Assembly: GCA_023391285.1 (NCBI GenBank)
Contig: JAEWBF010000064.1
Span: 65,231-129,230, forward strand
Length of the DNA stretch: 64,000 bases
Source of the DNA: Verrucomicrobiota bacterium
Lineage (GTDB): Bacteria; Verrucomicrobiota; Verrucomicrobiia; Opitutales; Opitutaceae
Reading direction: 5' to 3'
The translations under genes and the position numbers were made by a program. Below, in pieces: positions 1 through 7,928 of this stretch (positions are counted from its first letter, which is position 1; each line of letters begins with the position of its first letter). The notes under the pieces are model-generated. The model did no database searches. It worked only from the letters and a program-made list of their open reading frames with translations, and had not been told where the DNA came from.

Positions 1-53
1 TTCGGATAACTCACCGTCACGGCATCCACCACCAAATCGAGTTCGGCCTTCAT
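1..53 (-). CDS. Metal ABC transporter ATP-binding protein, N-terminal fragment
   Basis: Only the first 17 codons are inside the window. They read MKAELDLVVDAVTVSYP, the usual first beta strands of an ABC ATPase, ending at the aromatic residue that stacks on ATP adenine. The gene lies 43 bases downstream of the metal-binding-protein gene on the same strand, where the nucleotide-binding subunit is expected in mnt/psa/znu operons. The Walker motifs lie beyond the left edge, so the assignment rests on these residues and on position. Confidence 0.6.
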   Translation of the reverse strand, partial: MKAELDLVVDAVTVSYP

Positions 54-59
54 GATGTC

Positions 60-80
60 GGAGCCTGCTTGCAGGCGATT
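60..80. repeat. REP-like palindromic element, single copy
   Basis: The sequence GGAGCCTGCTTGCAGGCGAT sits between the binding-protein stop and the ATPase start. Its core forms a hairpin, GCCTGC-TT-GCAGGC. The same word recurs as an inverted pair at 37106-37169, so it is a dispersed element rather than a chance stem. Confidence 0.6.
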
Positions 81-96
81 CCAGCCCGCCGCGCCC

Positions 97-993
97 TCAT
101 TTCCCCGCAAATCCTTTCACGATCGTCCGCGCATTATACGCCATCAAATCGAGATACGTCGGCGCTGGACCGCTCTTCGCCGTCAACGAATCGACATACA
201 ACACACCGCCGTAACGCGCGCCGGTTTCGCGCGCCACCTGACGCGCCGGCTTGTCGCTCACCGTGCTTTCGCTGAACACCACCGGTATCCGATTTTTGCG
301 CACACCATCGATCACCTTCTGCACTTGCTGCGGAGTCCCTTGCTGATCCGCATTCACGGCCCAGAGGAACAACTCCTTCATCCCGAAATTCCGCGCCAAA
401 TACGGAAACGCCCCTTCGCTCGTTACCAGCCAGCGCTGCTCCGCCGGGATCGTCTCCAGTTCCTCCCGCACCGTCCGCTCCAATTCCTCGAACTTCGCCG
501 CATACGCTTTCGCATTCGCCGTGTAGATCGCCTCGTTCGCCGGATCGATTTGCACCAGCGCCTTGCGGATATTTTCCACGTAGATGCGAGCGTTCGCCGG
601 CGACATCCACGCATGTGGATTCGGCTTCCCCGTATACGGTCCTTCCTCAATGCCGATCGGCTCCACGCCTTCGCTGAGCACCGCACTCGGAACATTCTTC
701 AGATTTCGAAAAAATCGCTCGAACCACCGCTCGAGATTCAACCCGTTCCACAACACGAGATCCGCCCGCTGCGCTTTCACGATGTCCTGCGGCGTCGGCT
801 CGTAACCGTGAATCTCCGCGCCGGGCTTCGTAATCGACTCCACGATCGCCGCGTCGCCTGCGACGTTCTGCGCCATATCCTGAATGATCGTGAAGGTCGT
901 CACGACCCGCTTCTTCGCCCACGCGCTCGAAGGCGACATCGCCAGCCCGAGCGCGCCCACGAACAGCAATATTTTCTGCCAGCGTATCGTCAT
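97..993 (-). CDS. Manganese-type ABC transporter substrate-binding protein (cluster A-I, MntC/PsaA-like)
   Basis: This 298-residue protein captures a divalent metal in the periplasm for an ABC importer. An N-terminal hydrophobic segment ending in AWA is a signal peptide (about residues 1-26). The four family metal ligands can be placed at His62 (EIHGYEP), His128 (PNPHAW), Glu193 (TSEGAFPYL) and Asp268 (YVDSL). A Glu at the third position is typical of Mn/Fe binders, whereas zinc ZnuA proteins have His there. The ATG at 993 is chosen because it lies 5 bases after the upstream gene's stop; a 14-codon extension would overlap that gene. The divergent MntR-type regulator supports manganese. Confidence 0.9.
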   Translation of the reverse strand: MTIRWQKILLFVGALGLAMSPSSAWAKKRVVTTFTIIQDMAQNVAGDAAIVESITKPGAEIHGYEPTPQDIVKAQRADLVLWNGLNLERWFERFFRNLKNVPSAVLSEGVEPIGIEEGPYTGKPNPHAWMSPANARIYVENIRKALVQIDPANEAIYTANAKAYAAKFEELERTVREELETIPAEQRWLVTSEGAFPYLARNFGMKELFLWAVNADQQGTPQQVQKVIDGVRKNRIPVVFSESTVSDKPARQVARETGARYGGVLYVDSLTAKSGPAPTYLDLMAYNARTIVKGFAGK

Positions 994-997
994 AAAT

Positions 998-1825
998 TCA
1001 CCACCTCCGCGCCATCCCCACAAACACCAACGCATCCGTCGCCGCGTCCGTCAGCCCGAGGTTCACGCCGGCGTCATATTGTAGATTCTCCTGCACCCGA
1101 AACGTGAACCCGACATTCCCCGTCGCGACATGCCTTCCGTCGCCCATGGAAGAAGTCAGTTCGAAAAACATCCCCAACTTTTCCGCGATCGCCCGCCCCG
1201 CCGTCACTGTGTTGCTCCACACCGCGCGATGCTCACCCGCATCGCTATAGACCATCTCCACGCCGGTCATCGCCGCTCCCTCCCACCCGCCGCCGATCTC
1301 GAACGACACCGGCAGCATCACCGCCCCTTCCCACTCGCGATTGCTCACCTCGCGCTCGCCGATCGGCACCTTCACGTCCGAAATCAATCCGAGCGCAACA
1401 TCGCCTTCGTCGTTCCCGAAAAAATTCCATTTCGCCCGCAACACCGGATCGCCCCACCCTTCGCTCCGCACGCGCGGTCCCGCCGCCGGCTTCTCCGTCA
1501 CACTCCGAAACGGCACCACAAAAATCCCCAGCTCAAAGTTCTCCATGATCCCGAATCGCAGATTGAACGGCGCTGCCTCCCACTCTTCCACTTCGTCACC
1601 GCTCTCCCGTTCGCGTCCGAAATTAACGATGTCCATCTCCAGCTGCACATACCCGGGATTCACCGTAAAAGGACTTTCCGTCGCATCCGGGCGGTCCGTG
1701 GTCATTTCCCGCAACCCTTCCGCCGCCCGTCCCGCCACACCCGTGAGCGCCAACCACACCGCGCCCGCCCCCACCATCATCATCGCGCGCCACGTTGCGA
1801 CCGTTCTCTTGTCGTTCCGCTCCAT
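998..1825 (-). CDS. Outer-membrane beta-barrel protein of the TDRPD 'transporter' type
   Basis: A 275-residue exported protein. The N-terminus has a signal peptide ending near GVAGRAAEG. The mature part begins MTTDRPDATESPFTVNPGYVQLE, a signature of a widespread outer-membrane barrel family (related to Pfam Phenol_MetA_deg/transporter). The remainder alternates aromatic and glycine-rich strands and ends in an aromatic residue (MARRW), as outer-membrane barrels usually do. It is the first gene of the operon, directly behind the MntR-like palindrome, with the metal-binding protein 5 bases downstream. A role in letting manganese or a chelate cross the outer membrane is an inference from position only. 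Confidence 0.7.
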   Translation of the reverse strand: MERNDKRTVATWRAMMMVGAGAVWLALTGVAGRAAEGLREMTTDRPDATESPFTVNPGYVQLEMDIVNFGRERESGDEVEEWEAAPFNLRFGIMENFELGIFVVPFRSVTEKPAAGPRVRSEGWGDPVLRAKWNFFGNDEGDVALGLISDVKVPIGEREVSNREWEGAVMLPVSFEIGGGWEGAAMTGVEMVYSDAGEHRAVWSNTVTAGRAIAEKLGMFFELTSSMGDGRHVATGNVGFTFRVQENLQYDAGVNLGLTDAATDALVFVGMARRW

Positions 1826-1848
1826 ATGAACGGCGACAAAACGTTCTG

Positions 1849-1866
1849 ATTTTGATTAGTCAAAAT
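1849..1866. promoter_or_regulatory. Perfect 18-bp palindrome, probable MntR-type operator
   Basis: ATTTTGATTAGTCAAAAT has two perfect 7-base arms (ATTTTGA / TCAAAAT) around a 4-base centre. It sits in the 87-base gap between the divergent metal operon (start 1825) and the DtxR/MntR regulator (start 1913), in a locally AT-rich stretch. One site there could control both directions. The binding protein is inferred from the neighbour. Confidence 0.7.
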
Positions 1867-1912
1867 AAATCCTTGGTTGCTTCAAACTCACAAACGCCTA
1901 TGTCCCGTTCTG

Positions 1913-2575
1913 ATGGCTTCGATCACGGTTGAAAACTACCTCAAGCACATCCTCCTGCTGTCCGAGGAAAGCGGGGATCTCGTCTCGATGGGCGCCCTCG
2001 CCGCCTCGCTTGCGGTCGTGCCCGGCACCGTGACCACCATGGTCAAGGCGCTCGCCGCGGAGGATCTCGTTGAACATCAACCGCGGCTCGGCGTGCGCCT
2101 CACCGACGCCGGCCGCCGCATGGCCCTCGGCGTGATCCGACGCCACCGCCTCGTCGAAACCTTTCTCGTCAACGTCCTCAAAATGGACTGGGCCAGCGTC
2201 CACACCGAGGCCGAACAGCTCGAACACGCCATCTCCGATGACGTCCTCGACCGCCTCGACGCGCTGCTCGGCCATCCCACCACCGACCCTCACGGCGACC
2301 CCATCCCGAGCGCTCAGGGCAAACTCAACTCCCAAGTTTACGCCACCCTCGCGACCTGCGTCCTCGCCCAACCGCTTCGCATCGTCCGCGTCACCGAACA
2401 ATCCGCCGAATTCCTCCAGTTCGCCGAACAAAACGGCCTGCTCCCCGGCGCGGTCGTCCGCGTCGCCGATCGCAATCTCGCCGCCGGCCTGATCACGTTG
2501 AAAAAATCCCGCGGCCAATCCGCCCCGCTCAGCGTCGCCGCTGCCGGCAAAATCCTCGTCGAACCCACCCGCTGA
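1913..2575 (+). CDS. mntR: Metal-dependent transcriptional regulator, DtxR/MntR family
   Basis: A 220-residue DNA-binding repressor. Residues about 8-62 form the winged helix (recognition region VVPGTVTTMVKALAAEDLVEH). Residues about 70-125 form the metal-binding dimer domain, with the family ligands visible in RRHRLVE and TEAEQLEHAIS. Residues about 150-220 form a C-terminal FeoA/SH3-like domain, so this is the long form rather than the short Bacillus MntR. ATG 1913 is preferred to an upstream alternative start at 1877 because the protein then begins at MASITVENYLKHI, the family's first helix. It lies divergent to a Mn-type ABC operon with a shared palindrome, so it probably represses that operon and itself. 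Confidence 0.88.
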   Translation: MASITVENYLKHILLLSEESGDLVSMGALAASLAVVPGTVTTMVKALAAEDLVEHQPRLGVRLTDAGRRMALGVIRRHRLVETFLVNVLKMDWASVHTEAEQLEHAISDDVLDRLDALLGHPTTDPHGDPIPSAQGKLNSQVYATLATCVLAQPLRIVRVTEQSAEFLQFAEQNGLLPGAVVRVADRNLAAGLITLKKSRGQSAPLSVAAAGKILVEPTR

Positions 2576-2581
2576 CGCCCG

Positions 2582-2657
2582 CCCGTAGCGGAAAGCGTGA
2601 GCTTTTCGCTCCGTCATCACCCCCGTAGCGGAAAGCGTGAGCTTTTCGTTCCGTCAT
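2582..2657. repeat. Tandem pair of 36-bp hairpin repeats
   Basis: Two nearly identical 36-base units (2582-2617 and 2622-2657) are separated by 4 bases. Each contains AGCGGAAAGC-GTGA-GCTTTTCGCT (or GTT), a stem-loop of about 10 bp with one mismatch. They fill the gap between mntR and the permease gene. They could end mntR transcripts or attenuate read-through, but there is no T-tract, so they are better described as a dispersed palindromic element. Confidence 0.7.
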
Positions 2658-2731
2658 TGCCCAATCACTGCCGTCGGCTCGGCTCACCTTCCTCCTTGCC
2701 GCGCCTCGCGCGCGCTCCACCCTCGCCCGCC

Positions 2732-4426
2732 ATGTCGCAATCCTTCGCGCGCACGATCTTCGTCGTCACCGCGTTGTTCTTCGCCGCATTTTTCCTCTGG
2801 CCGATCCTGCAAATCCTGAAGGGTGGCTTCATCGACGCCGACGGTCGCATCACCTTCGCTTACCTGCGCGCTCTCCTCGCCGACCCGCTTTATCTCACCG
2901 CGCTGCGCAATTCCACCTTGCTCGCCTGCGCGACCACCACCCTTGCGCTGCTCATCGCGCTCCCGCTCGCCTTCGTGAGCGATCGCTTTATTTTCCCCGG
3001 AAAAAATCTCCTCAGCTCTCTCATCCTGGTTCCGATGATTCTCCCGCCCTTTGTTGGCGCGATCGGCATCAAACAAATCTTCGGCCAATACGGCGCCTTC
3101 AACTCCTTGCTGATCGCGCTCGGCCTGCGCCCCGACGGCTGGGCGTTCGACTGGTTCGCCGCGAGTCAGTTCTGGGGCGTCGCCGTCGTCCAAGCCCTTT
3201 CGCTCTACCCCATCATCTACCTCAACGCCGTCGCCGCCCTCGCCAACATCGATCCGGCCATGGAGGAAGCCGCCCAAAATCTCGGCTGCACCGGCTTCCG
3301 ACGTTTCCGCAAAATCACCCTCCCGCTCATCAAGCCGGGGCTTTTCGCCGGCGGCACCATCGTCTTCATCTGGTCGTTCACCGAACTCGGCACGCCGCTG
3401 ATCTTCGACTACGCGCAGATCGCGAGCGTGCAAATCTACTACGGTTTGCGCGACATCGGCGGAAACCCGTTCCCCTACGCGCTGGTCGCCGTGATGCTCG
3501 CCGCTTCCGTCGCGTTCTACGCCCTCGGCAAAGGCCTTTTCGGCCAAAGCGGGCACGCCATGATGGCCAAAGCCACCAGCGCCGGCGGTCCGCGCCCGGT
3601 GACGCGCGCTCGCGCACTCTTCTGCACCGCCCTCTTCGCCGGCGTCACGTTCATCGCCGTCCTGCCTCACCTCGGCGTCATTCTCGTCGCATTCTCGCGC
3701 GAATGGTATGCGACGGTTCTTCCCGACGACTACACGCTCGAAAACTTCCGCCTGGCCCTCGGCCACGATCTCACCGTCAGCTCCATCGCCAACAGCCTGA
3801 AGTTCGCCAGCATCTCCACCGTCCTCGATCTCATCTTCGGCGTCGCCATCGCCTACGTCGTTGTTCGGAGCAAAATCCCCGGCCGCCAAGTCCTCGACTT
3901 TCTCGCAATGCTCCCGCTCGCCGTTCCCGGCCTCGTCCTCGCTTTCGGCTACCTCGCCATGTCCCAAGAGGGTCGCTTCTTCTCCTTCCTGAATCCCGTT
4001 CGCGATCCTACCATTCTGCTCATCGTCGCCTACTCCGTCCGCCGCCTTCCTTACGTTGTCCGCTCCGCCGCCGCGGGCTTCCAGCAAACCAGCGAAACCC
4101 TCGAGGAAGCCGCCCAAAACCTCGGCTGTCCGCCGCTCAAATCCGTCATCAAAATCACCCTGCCGCTCATCTCCGCGAACCTCATCGCGGGCGGCCTGCT
4201 CGCCTTCGCTTTCGCGATGCTCGAGGTCAGCGACTCCCTCGTCCTCGCCCAGAAACAAGCGTTCTATCCGATCACGAAAGCGATCATGGAACTCTTCCAA
4301 CTGCTCGGCGACGGCAAGTTCATCGCCAGCGCGCTCGGCGTCTGGGCCATGGCTTTCCTCGGCATCACCATCGTCGGCCTCAGTCTCCTCCTCGGCAAAA
4401 AACTCGGCGCCATCTTCCGCGTGTAA
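2732..4426 (+). CDS. ABC transporter permease, fused two-domain FbpB-like
   Basis: A 564-residue integral membrane protein with two tandem binding-protein-dependent permease domains of about six helices each. Each half carries an EAA loop that contacts the ATPase: EEAAQNLGCTGFRRF near residue 177 and EEAAQNLGCPPLKSV near residue 458. The fused arrangement and motif spacing match iron(III) (FbpB/SfuB) or 2-aminoethylphosphonate-type permeases. ATG 2732 is used because codons upstream of it run through the hairpin repeats. No ATPase or binding protein for it lies nearby: the next gene is a convergent MFS transporter. Its substrate is therefore only inferred, with iron favoured by the neighbouring metal genes. 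Confidence 0.85.
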   Translation: MSQSFARTIFVVTALFFAAFFLWPILQILKGGFIDADGRITFAYLRALLADPLYLTALRNSTLLACATTTLALLIALPLAFVSDRFIFPGKNLLSSLILVPMILPPFVGAIGIKQIFGQYGAFNSLLIALGLRPDGWAFDWFAASQFWGVAVVQALSLYPIIYLNAVAALANIDPAMEEAAQNLGCTGFRRFRKITLPLIKPGLFAGGTIVFIWSFTELGTPLIFDYAQIASVQIYYGLRDIGGNPFPYALVAVMLAASVAFYALGKGLFGQSGHAMMAKATSAGGPRPVTRARALFCTALFAGVTFIAVLPHLGVILVAFSREWYATVLPDDYTLENFRLALGHDLTVSSIANSLKFASISTVLDLIFGVAIAYVVVRSKIPGRQVLDFLAMLPLAVPGLVLAFGYLAMSQEGRFFSFLNPVRDPTILLIVAYSVRRLPYVVRSAAAGFQQTSETLEEAAQNLGCPPLKSVIKITLPLISANLIAGGLLAFAFAMLEVSDSLVLAQKQAFYPITKAIMELFQLLGDGKFIASALGVWAMAFLGITIVGLSLLLGKKLGAIFRV

Positions 4427-4474
4427 GGTGCGTGCCTCAGCCGCACTCCGCCTCTGTCTCTCAACACTCCACTC

Positions 4475-5599
4475 TCATCTCTCAACTTCCGCCGTCCCCC
4501 ACCCCACCACCAACACACCCAGCCCCAACGCGGCCGAAAACAAAAAGTAATTCCCGCCTTCCTGCAGCCCCAGCGCCGTGATCAACATCGGCGCAAACCC
4601 CGCCAGGATCCGTCCGAGATTATACGCTGATCCCGACAGCATCGTCCGATACCGCGCGAAGACTTCGTTGAAATACGCGCCCATCAGCCCAAACGGAATT
4701 CCGTTCAACAACGGCAACACCAGCGCGAACGCCAGCTTCCGTCCTTCCCACGCGCTCACCCACGCGAATCCCGACAGCGCCACCAGTGCCACCGCGTAAG
4801 CGATCAACGCCCGCCGCACGCCCGTCCGCCGCACCACCCACGCGCCAAGCAACATCCCCGGCGCCACGTTCGCCCAAAACAAAACCGTATACACCGGCGA
4901 CTGCGGCAGCTCCTTCGCGAAAAACACGTTCACCGTCCCGCTCGCGATCGTCAGACTCGCAATCGCCAGACACCGCAAGAACGCCCCGAGCCATCCCCGC
5001 GAAACCTCAGATTCCACACTCCGCACTCCGCACTCCCTCCGCTCCCCGCCCGCGAGCCACTGCCACCGCATCGCCGACAACACCGCCACCGGCACGATCG
5101 ACGCCGCAAACAACCACCGCCACCCCACCACCGGCAACGCATACCGCGCCGCCAGCGCCGCCAGCAGCCCGCCCAAAATCGAAAACTGCAGCAGCGCCGC
5201 AAATCGATACCGCCGCTCCGGCCCCACGTGCTCGCTCATGAACGTGTGGCTGATCCCCCACTCCGCCCCGAGCGCCAGCGACGCCACCAGCCGAAACCCC
5301 AGCAGGCTCCCAAAATCCCACGCCAGCGCGATCCCCGCAATCCCCGCCACATACACGCCAAATACCGCCAGCATCATCCGTCCGCGCCCGTATCGATCCG
5401 CCAAATACCCAAACACCAGCGCCCCCAGTCCCACGCCCGCCAATCCCGTAAACTGCAGCGTGTCGCTCTGCGCCACACTCAGCCCGAAATGCCCCGCCAG
5501 CACCTTCTCCAGATACACGAAGAGATACAGGTCATAATAGTCGAAGAATAATCCCACAAACGCCGTCCAATAAACGCGTCGCGCCGTCATTCGCTCCAT
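4475..5599 (-). CDS. MFS transporter
   Basis: A 374-residue membrane protein with about 11-12 helices. The first loop has the MFS signature GYLADRYGRGRM, and the fourth helix is followed by LALGAEWGISHTFMSE, resembling sugar/acid symporters of the MHS type. Two starts are possible (MERM at 5599 or MTAR at 5590); sequence upstream is arginine-rich and does not look coding. The central cytoplasmic loop contains GGERRECGVRSVESEVSRGW, encoded by a GAGTGCGGAGT-type repeat that resembles an intergenic satellite and seems to be an in-frame insertion. Substrate not predictable. Confidence 0.85.
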   Translation of the reverse strand: MERMTARRVYWTAFVGLFFDYYDLYLFVYLEKVLAGHFGLSVAQSDTLQFTGLAGVGLGALVFGYLADRYGRGRMMLAVFGVYVAGIAGIALAWDFGSLLGFRLVASLALGAEWGISHTFMSEHVGPERRYRFAALLQFSILGGLLAALAARYALPVVGWRWLFAASIVPVAVLSAMRWQWLAGGERRECGVRSVESEVSRGWLGAFLRCLAIASLTIASGTVNVFFAKELPQSPVYTVLFWANVAPGMLLGAWVVRRTGVRRALIAYAVALVALSGFAWVSAWEGRKLAFALVLPLLNGIPFGLMGAYFNEVFARYRTMLSGSAYNLGRILAGFAPMLITALGLQEGGNYFLFSAALGLGVLVVGWGTAEVER

Positions 5600-5818
5600 C
5601 GCCCGACTCTCACCAGCGCCTCTTCTCCGCCAACAAAAAAACCGGCGCCAGGTAGGTCGCCTGCTCGCCGCGCGACCAAGCGCCCGCGTCTCCACGCCGT
5701 CATTACACCCGTTTTACCAACATTCCGTAAAACGCCCCACCCCGCCGGTTTCCCCCTCGCCGCTCTCGCCCTCCCGCGACACTCATGCCCGCGTCCCGCA
5801 TCAACCGGCAGCATCCGC

Positions 5819-6850
5819 ATGCCTCGCAAAATTTCCTTCCTCAACTACAAGGGCGGCGTCGGCAAAACCTCCCTCATCGTCAACACCGCCGCCTGCCTCG
5901 CGCAGCGCGGAAAACGTGTCCTCCTCTTCGATTTCGACACGCAATCGAACGCTAGCATCTGGCTCCTGAAGCTCGATCGCTGGAACCAGATCAACGCCGA
6001 AGGCTCCGGCGCCATTTTCTCCCTTTTCCAACCAAGCACCACGCACCTGCGCGACCTCATCATCCACGATGTCCTCCGCGGCCGCGAGGGTGAGAAAATC
6101 CTCCCAGGCCTCGATCTCGTCCCCACCACTTTCAACCTGGTCGACCTCGAAAGCGACTATCGCGGCGATCCCGGTCGCCCCCCCTACCTCATCTTCCAGG
6201 AGCAACTCGCCACCGTCGAAAAAGACTACGACTTCATCCTCTTCGACTGCCCCCCGAACATCCTCCGCGCTTCCCAGTGCGGCGTGTTCGCCTCGAACGA
6301 AATCTACGTTCCCGCCAACCCCGACGCCCTCAGCCTCATCGGCTTCACCCTCCTCGTCGAAAAGCTTCAAAAATTTCACGCGCTCTCCGCGAGCTTCCGC
6401 AAGGCCAGCATGGGTCCCTCCGCCCAAGTCCAGGGAATCATCATGAACGCCATCAAGACCGGCAGCGACATCGAGGTCCCGCGGATGCGCATGCAGCTTC
6501 GGCTCAACCAATTCAGATCCGCCCGGCGCGTCGCGTCGTCCGCGCGCATTTTCGACGCCCAAATCCGCGACGCCATGGTCGTCCGCCGCGCCGTCACGCT
6601 CGGCCTGCCCGTCAGCCTCGTCGCGCAGGACACCCAACTTCTCAACGACTCCGACACCGTCATCGCCGATTATCGCCGCCTCGCCGACGAACTCATCCGC
6701 CACGCCGACACCATCGCCGCCGCCGAAGCCAGCCCAGCCTCCGCGCCCGAACCCGCCCGCGCGATTCCGCCTTCGTCGTCGCGCCCGCCCGTCGCGCCTC
6801 GTCCCGCCTCGGCGCCCCTTCTTTCCCGTCCGTCGGTCATCGTCACGTAA
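5819..6850 (+). CDS. ParA/MinD-family ATPase, orphan
   Basis: A 343-residue protein with the deviant Walker A motif KGGVGKTS (Lys11, Lys16), the A' motif LFDFDTQSNAS near residue 38, and a Walker B strand FILFDCPPN near 140. The first ~290 residues are a full ParA fold; the last ~50 are a proline/alanine-rich tail. No ParB or parS-like sequence is visible, so this is probably not chromosome partition. ParA-like orphans generally position proteins or complexes on the nucleoid. Two unassigned genes follow on the same strand (starts 6980 and 7929). The start at 5819 gives the canonical MPRKISFLNYKGGVGKT N-terminus. Confidence 0.85.
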   Translation: MPRKISFLNYKGGVGKTSLIVNTAACLAQRGKRVLLFDFDTQSNASIWLLKLDRWNQINAEGSGAIFSLFQPSTTHLRDLIIHDVLRGREGEKILPGLDLVPTTFNLVDLESDYRGDPGRPPYLIFQEQLATVEKDYDFILFDCPPNILRASQCGVFASNEIYVPANPDALSLIGFTLLVEKLQKFHALSASFRKASMGPSAQVQGIIMNAIKTGSDIEVPRMRMQLRLNQFRSARRVASSARIFDAQIRDAMVVRRAVTLGLPVSLVAQDTQLLNDSDTVIADYRRLADELIRHADTIAAAEASPASAPEPARAIPPSSSRPPVAPRPASAPLLSRPSVIVT

Positions 6851-6888
6851 CCGCGCGCCCATCTTTCACCAACCCACCTGTCCTTCCG

Positions 6889-6910
6889 CGCCAGCGAAGT
6901 TCAGCTGGCG
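6889..6910. repeat. Hairpin between ParA-like gene and next gene
   Basis: CGCCAGC-GAAGTTCA-GCTGGCG is a stem with 7 perfect base pairs and an 8-base loop. The loop word GCGAAGTTCAG also occurs near 15586-15597 upstream of thiL, so it may be a dispersed repeat. No T-run follows it. Confidence 0.45.
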
Positions 6911-6979
6911 GCGAGCCCGCATCCGCCCATTCGCGATCAGCGATCCTTCTCTCCTTCACTCCACCGTCGCTCTCTCATC

Positions 6980-7834
6980 ATGATCACCAGCACGTCCAGC
7001 TCTCCCACCCTCGCTCGCGAATGGGACCACCTTCGCGCCTCGTTCGCGTCTTCGATCCTCGTCGACACGTCGCTCACCAGCCTCGCCCAAAACCTCGACG
7101 GCCTTTCCTGGCCCATCGCCGGCCCCGGCGAAACACCGGCCGCGTATATCGATTTCAACTACAGCGAACTCCAGCTCGAGCTCTCCGCCCGCGGCCACCC
7201 CAAAGCCGCCGACCTTCTCGTCCAAATCCTTCGCGAGACCCTGGCCTTCGACCAGCCGTTCGGCGAAATGGTCCGCCAGGCCGAAGCCGCCGACGCCCGC
7301 GACAATCCCTTCCTCAACGCCCTCGATCGTCTCGGCATTCCGGAAAACTTTCCGGTCTCCCTCTGCTCCCTCGACGTCCCCGCCCGCGATCTCTGCCAGC
7401 TCGAACAAATCGAAACCCTCGGCCAGCTCGCGCTCTTCGCCCAGCGTCTCTCGCAAGGCATCATCGTCGGCGGTGACCTGAAACGTCTTCTCAACGCCCT
7501 CGCTCACACCGACGAACGCGCGCTCGCCGATCTCGTTCCGTTCCGCACCGGCTCCAGCGGACTCCACCTCGCCGAAGCCCTCGCTCACGCCGCCGCCAGC
7601 GCCCGTCCCGTCGAAAACACCGCCACCACCCTCGCGTGGTTCGAAGCCGAATTCAGCGACTGGCGCCGCGAAGCGTCCGCCGATCGCACTTTTCTTTCGC
7701 GGCAACTCGCCGTCCTCGACGACAAGGCTTTCGAAGAAACGATCACCCGCCTGCTCCATCCCTATCTCGGCGAAATCGCGCCATCGAAACCGTCCCGCTG
7801 GTCCGCCCTCACCCGCTGGTTCTCCCGGAAATAA
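6980..7834 (+). CDS. Hypothetical protein following ParA-like ATPase
   Basis: A 284-residue soluble, mostly helical, acidic protein that I do not recognise. It has no signal peptide, membrane segment or cysteine-rich motif. Recognisable stretches are the conserved-looking AAYIDFNYSELQLELSARGH near residue 60, a central DNPFLNALDRLGIP, and a short basic C-terminus (SRWSALTRWFSRK) that could be an amphipathic membrane-touching helix. It lies 129 bases after the ParA-like gene and 94 bases before a coiled-coil gene, so the three may work together. The start is the ATG at 6980; alternatives downstream would remove the first helix. Confidence 0.7.
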   Translation: MITSTSSSPTLAREWDHLRASFASSILVDTSLTSLAQNLDGLSWPIAGPGETPAAYIDFNYSELQLELSARGHPKAADLLVQILRETLAFDQPFGEMVRQAEAADARDNPFLNALDRLGIPENFPVSLCSLDVPARDLCQLEQIETLGQLALFAQRLSQGIIVGGDLKRLLNALAHTDERALADLVPFRTGSSGLHLAEALAHAAASARPVENTATTLAWFEAEFSDWRREASADRTFLSRQLAVLDDKAFEETITRLLHPYLGEIAPSKPSRWSALTRWFSRK

Positions 7835-7854
7835 AAGAAACACCCGCCGAAAAT

Positions 7855-7880
7855 GTAGGGCGGGGTCTCCCGACCCCGCC
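7855..7880. repeat. GTAGGGCGGGGTC palindromic element, copy 1
   Basis: GTAGGGCGGGGTC followed by TCCC and GACCCCGCC forms a hairpin with 9 perfect GC-rich pairs. Closely matching copies lie at 17045-17070 and 35579-35603, always at gene ends. It may act as a strong RNA hairpin downstream of the 284-residue protein gene. Confidence 0.75.
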
Positions 7881-7928
7881 TTTTCGCTCCGCCCCCGCCA
7901 AAGCGATCAACCACCCCACCTCCTCGCC

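Noticed and set aside
2684..4300. 538-codon minus-strand frame opposite the ABC permease
   Set aside because: Rich in Glu/Gly/Arg with no membrane or domain pattern; the opposite strand has two EAA loops.
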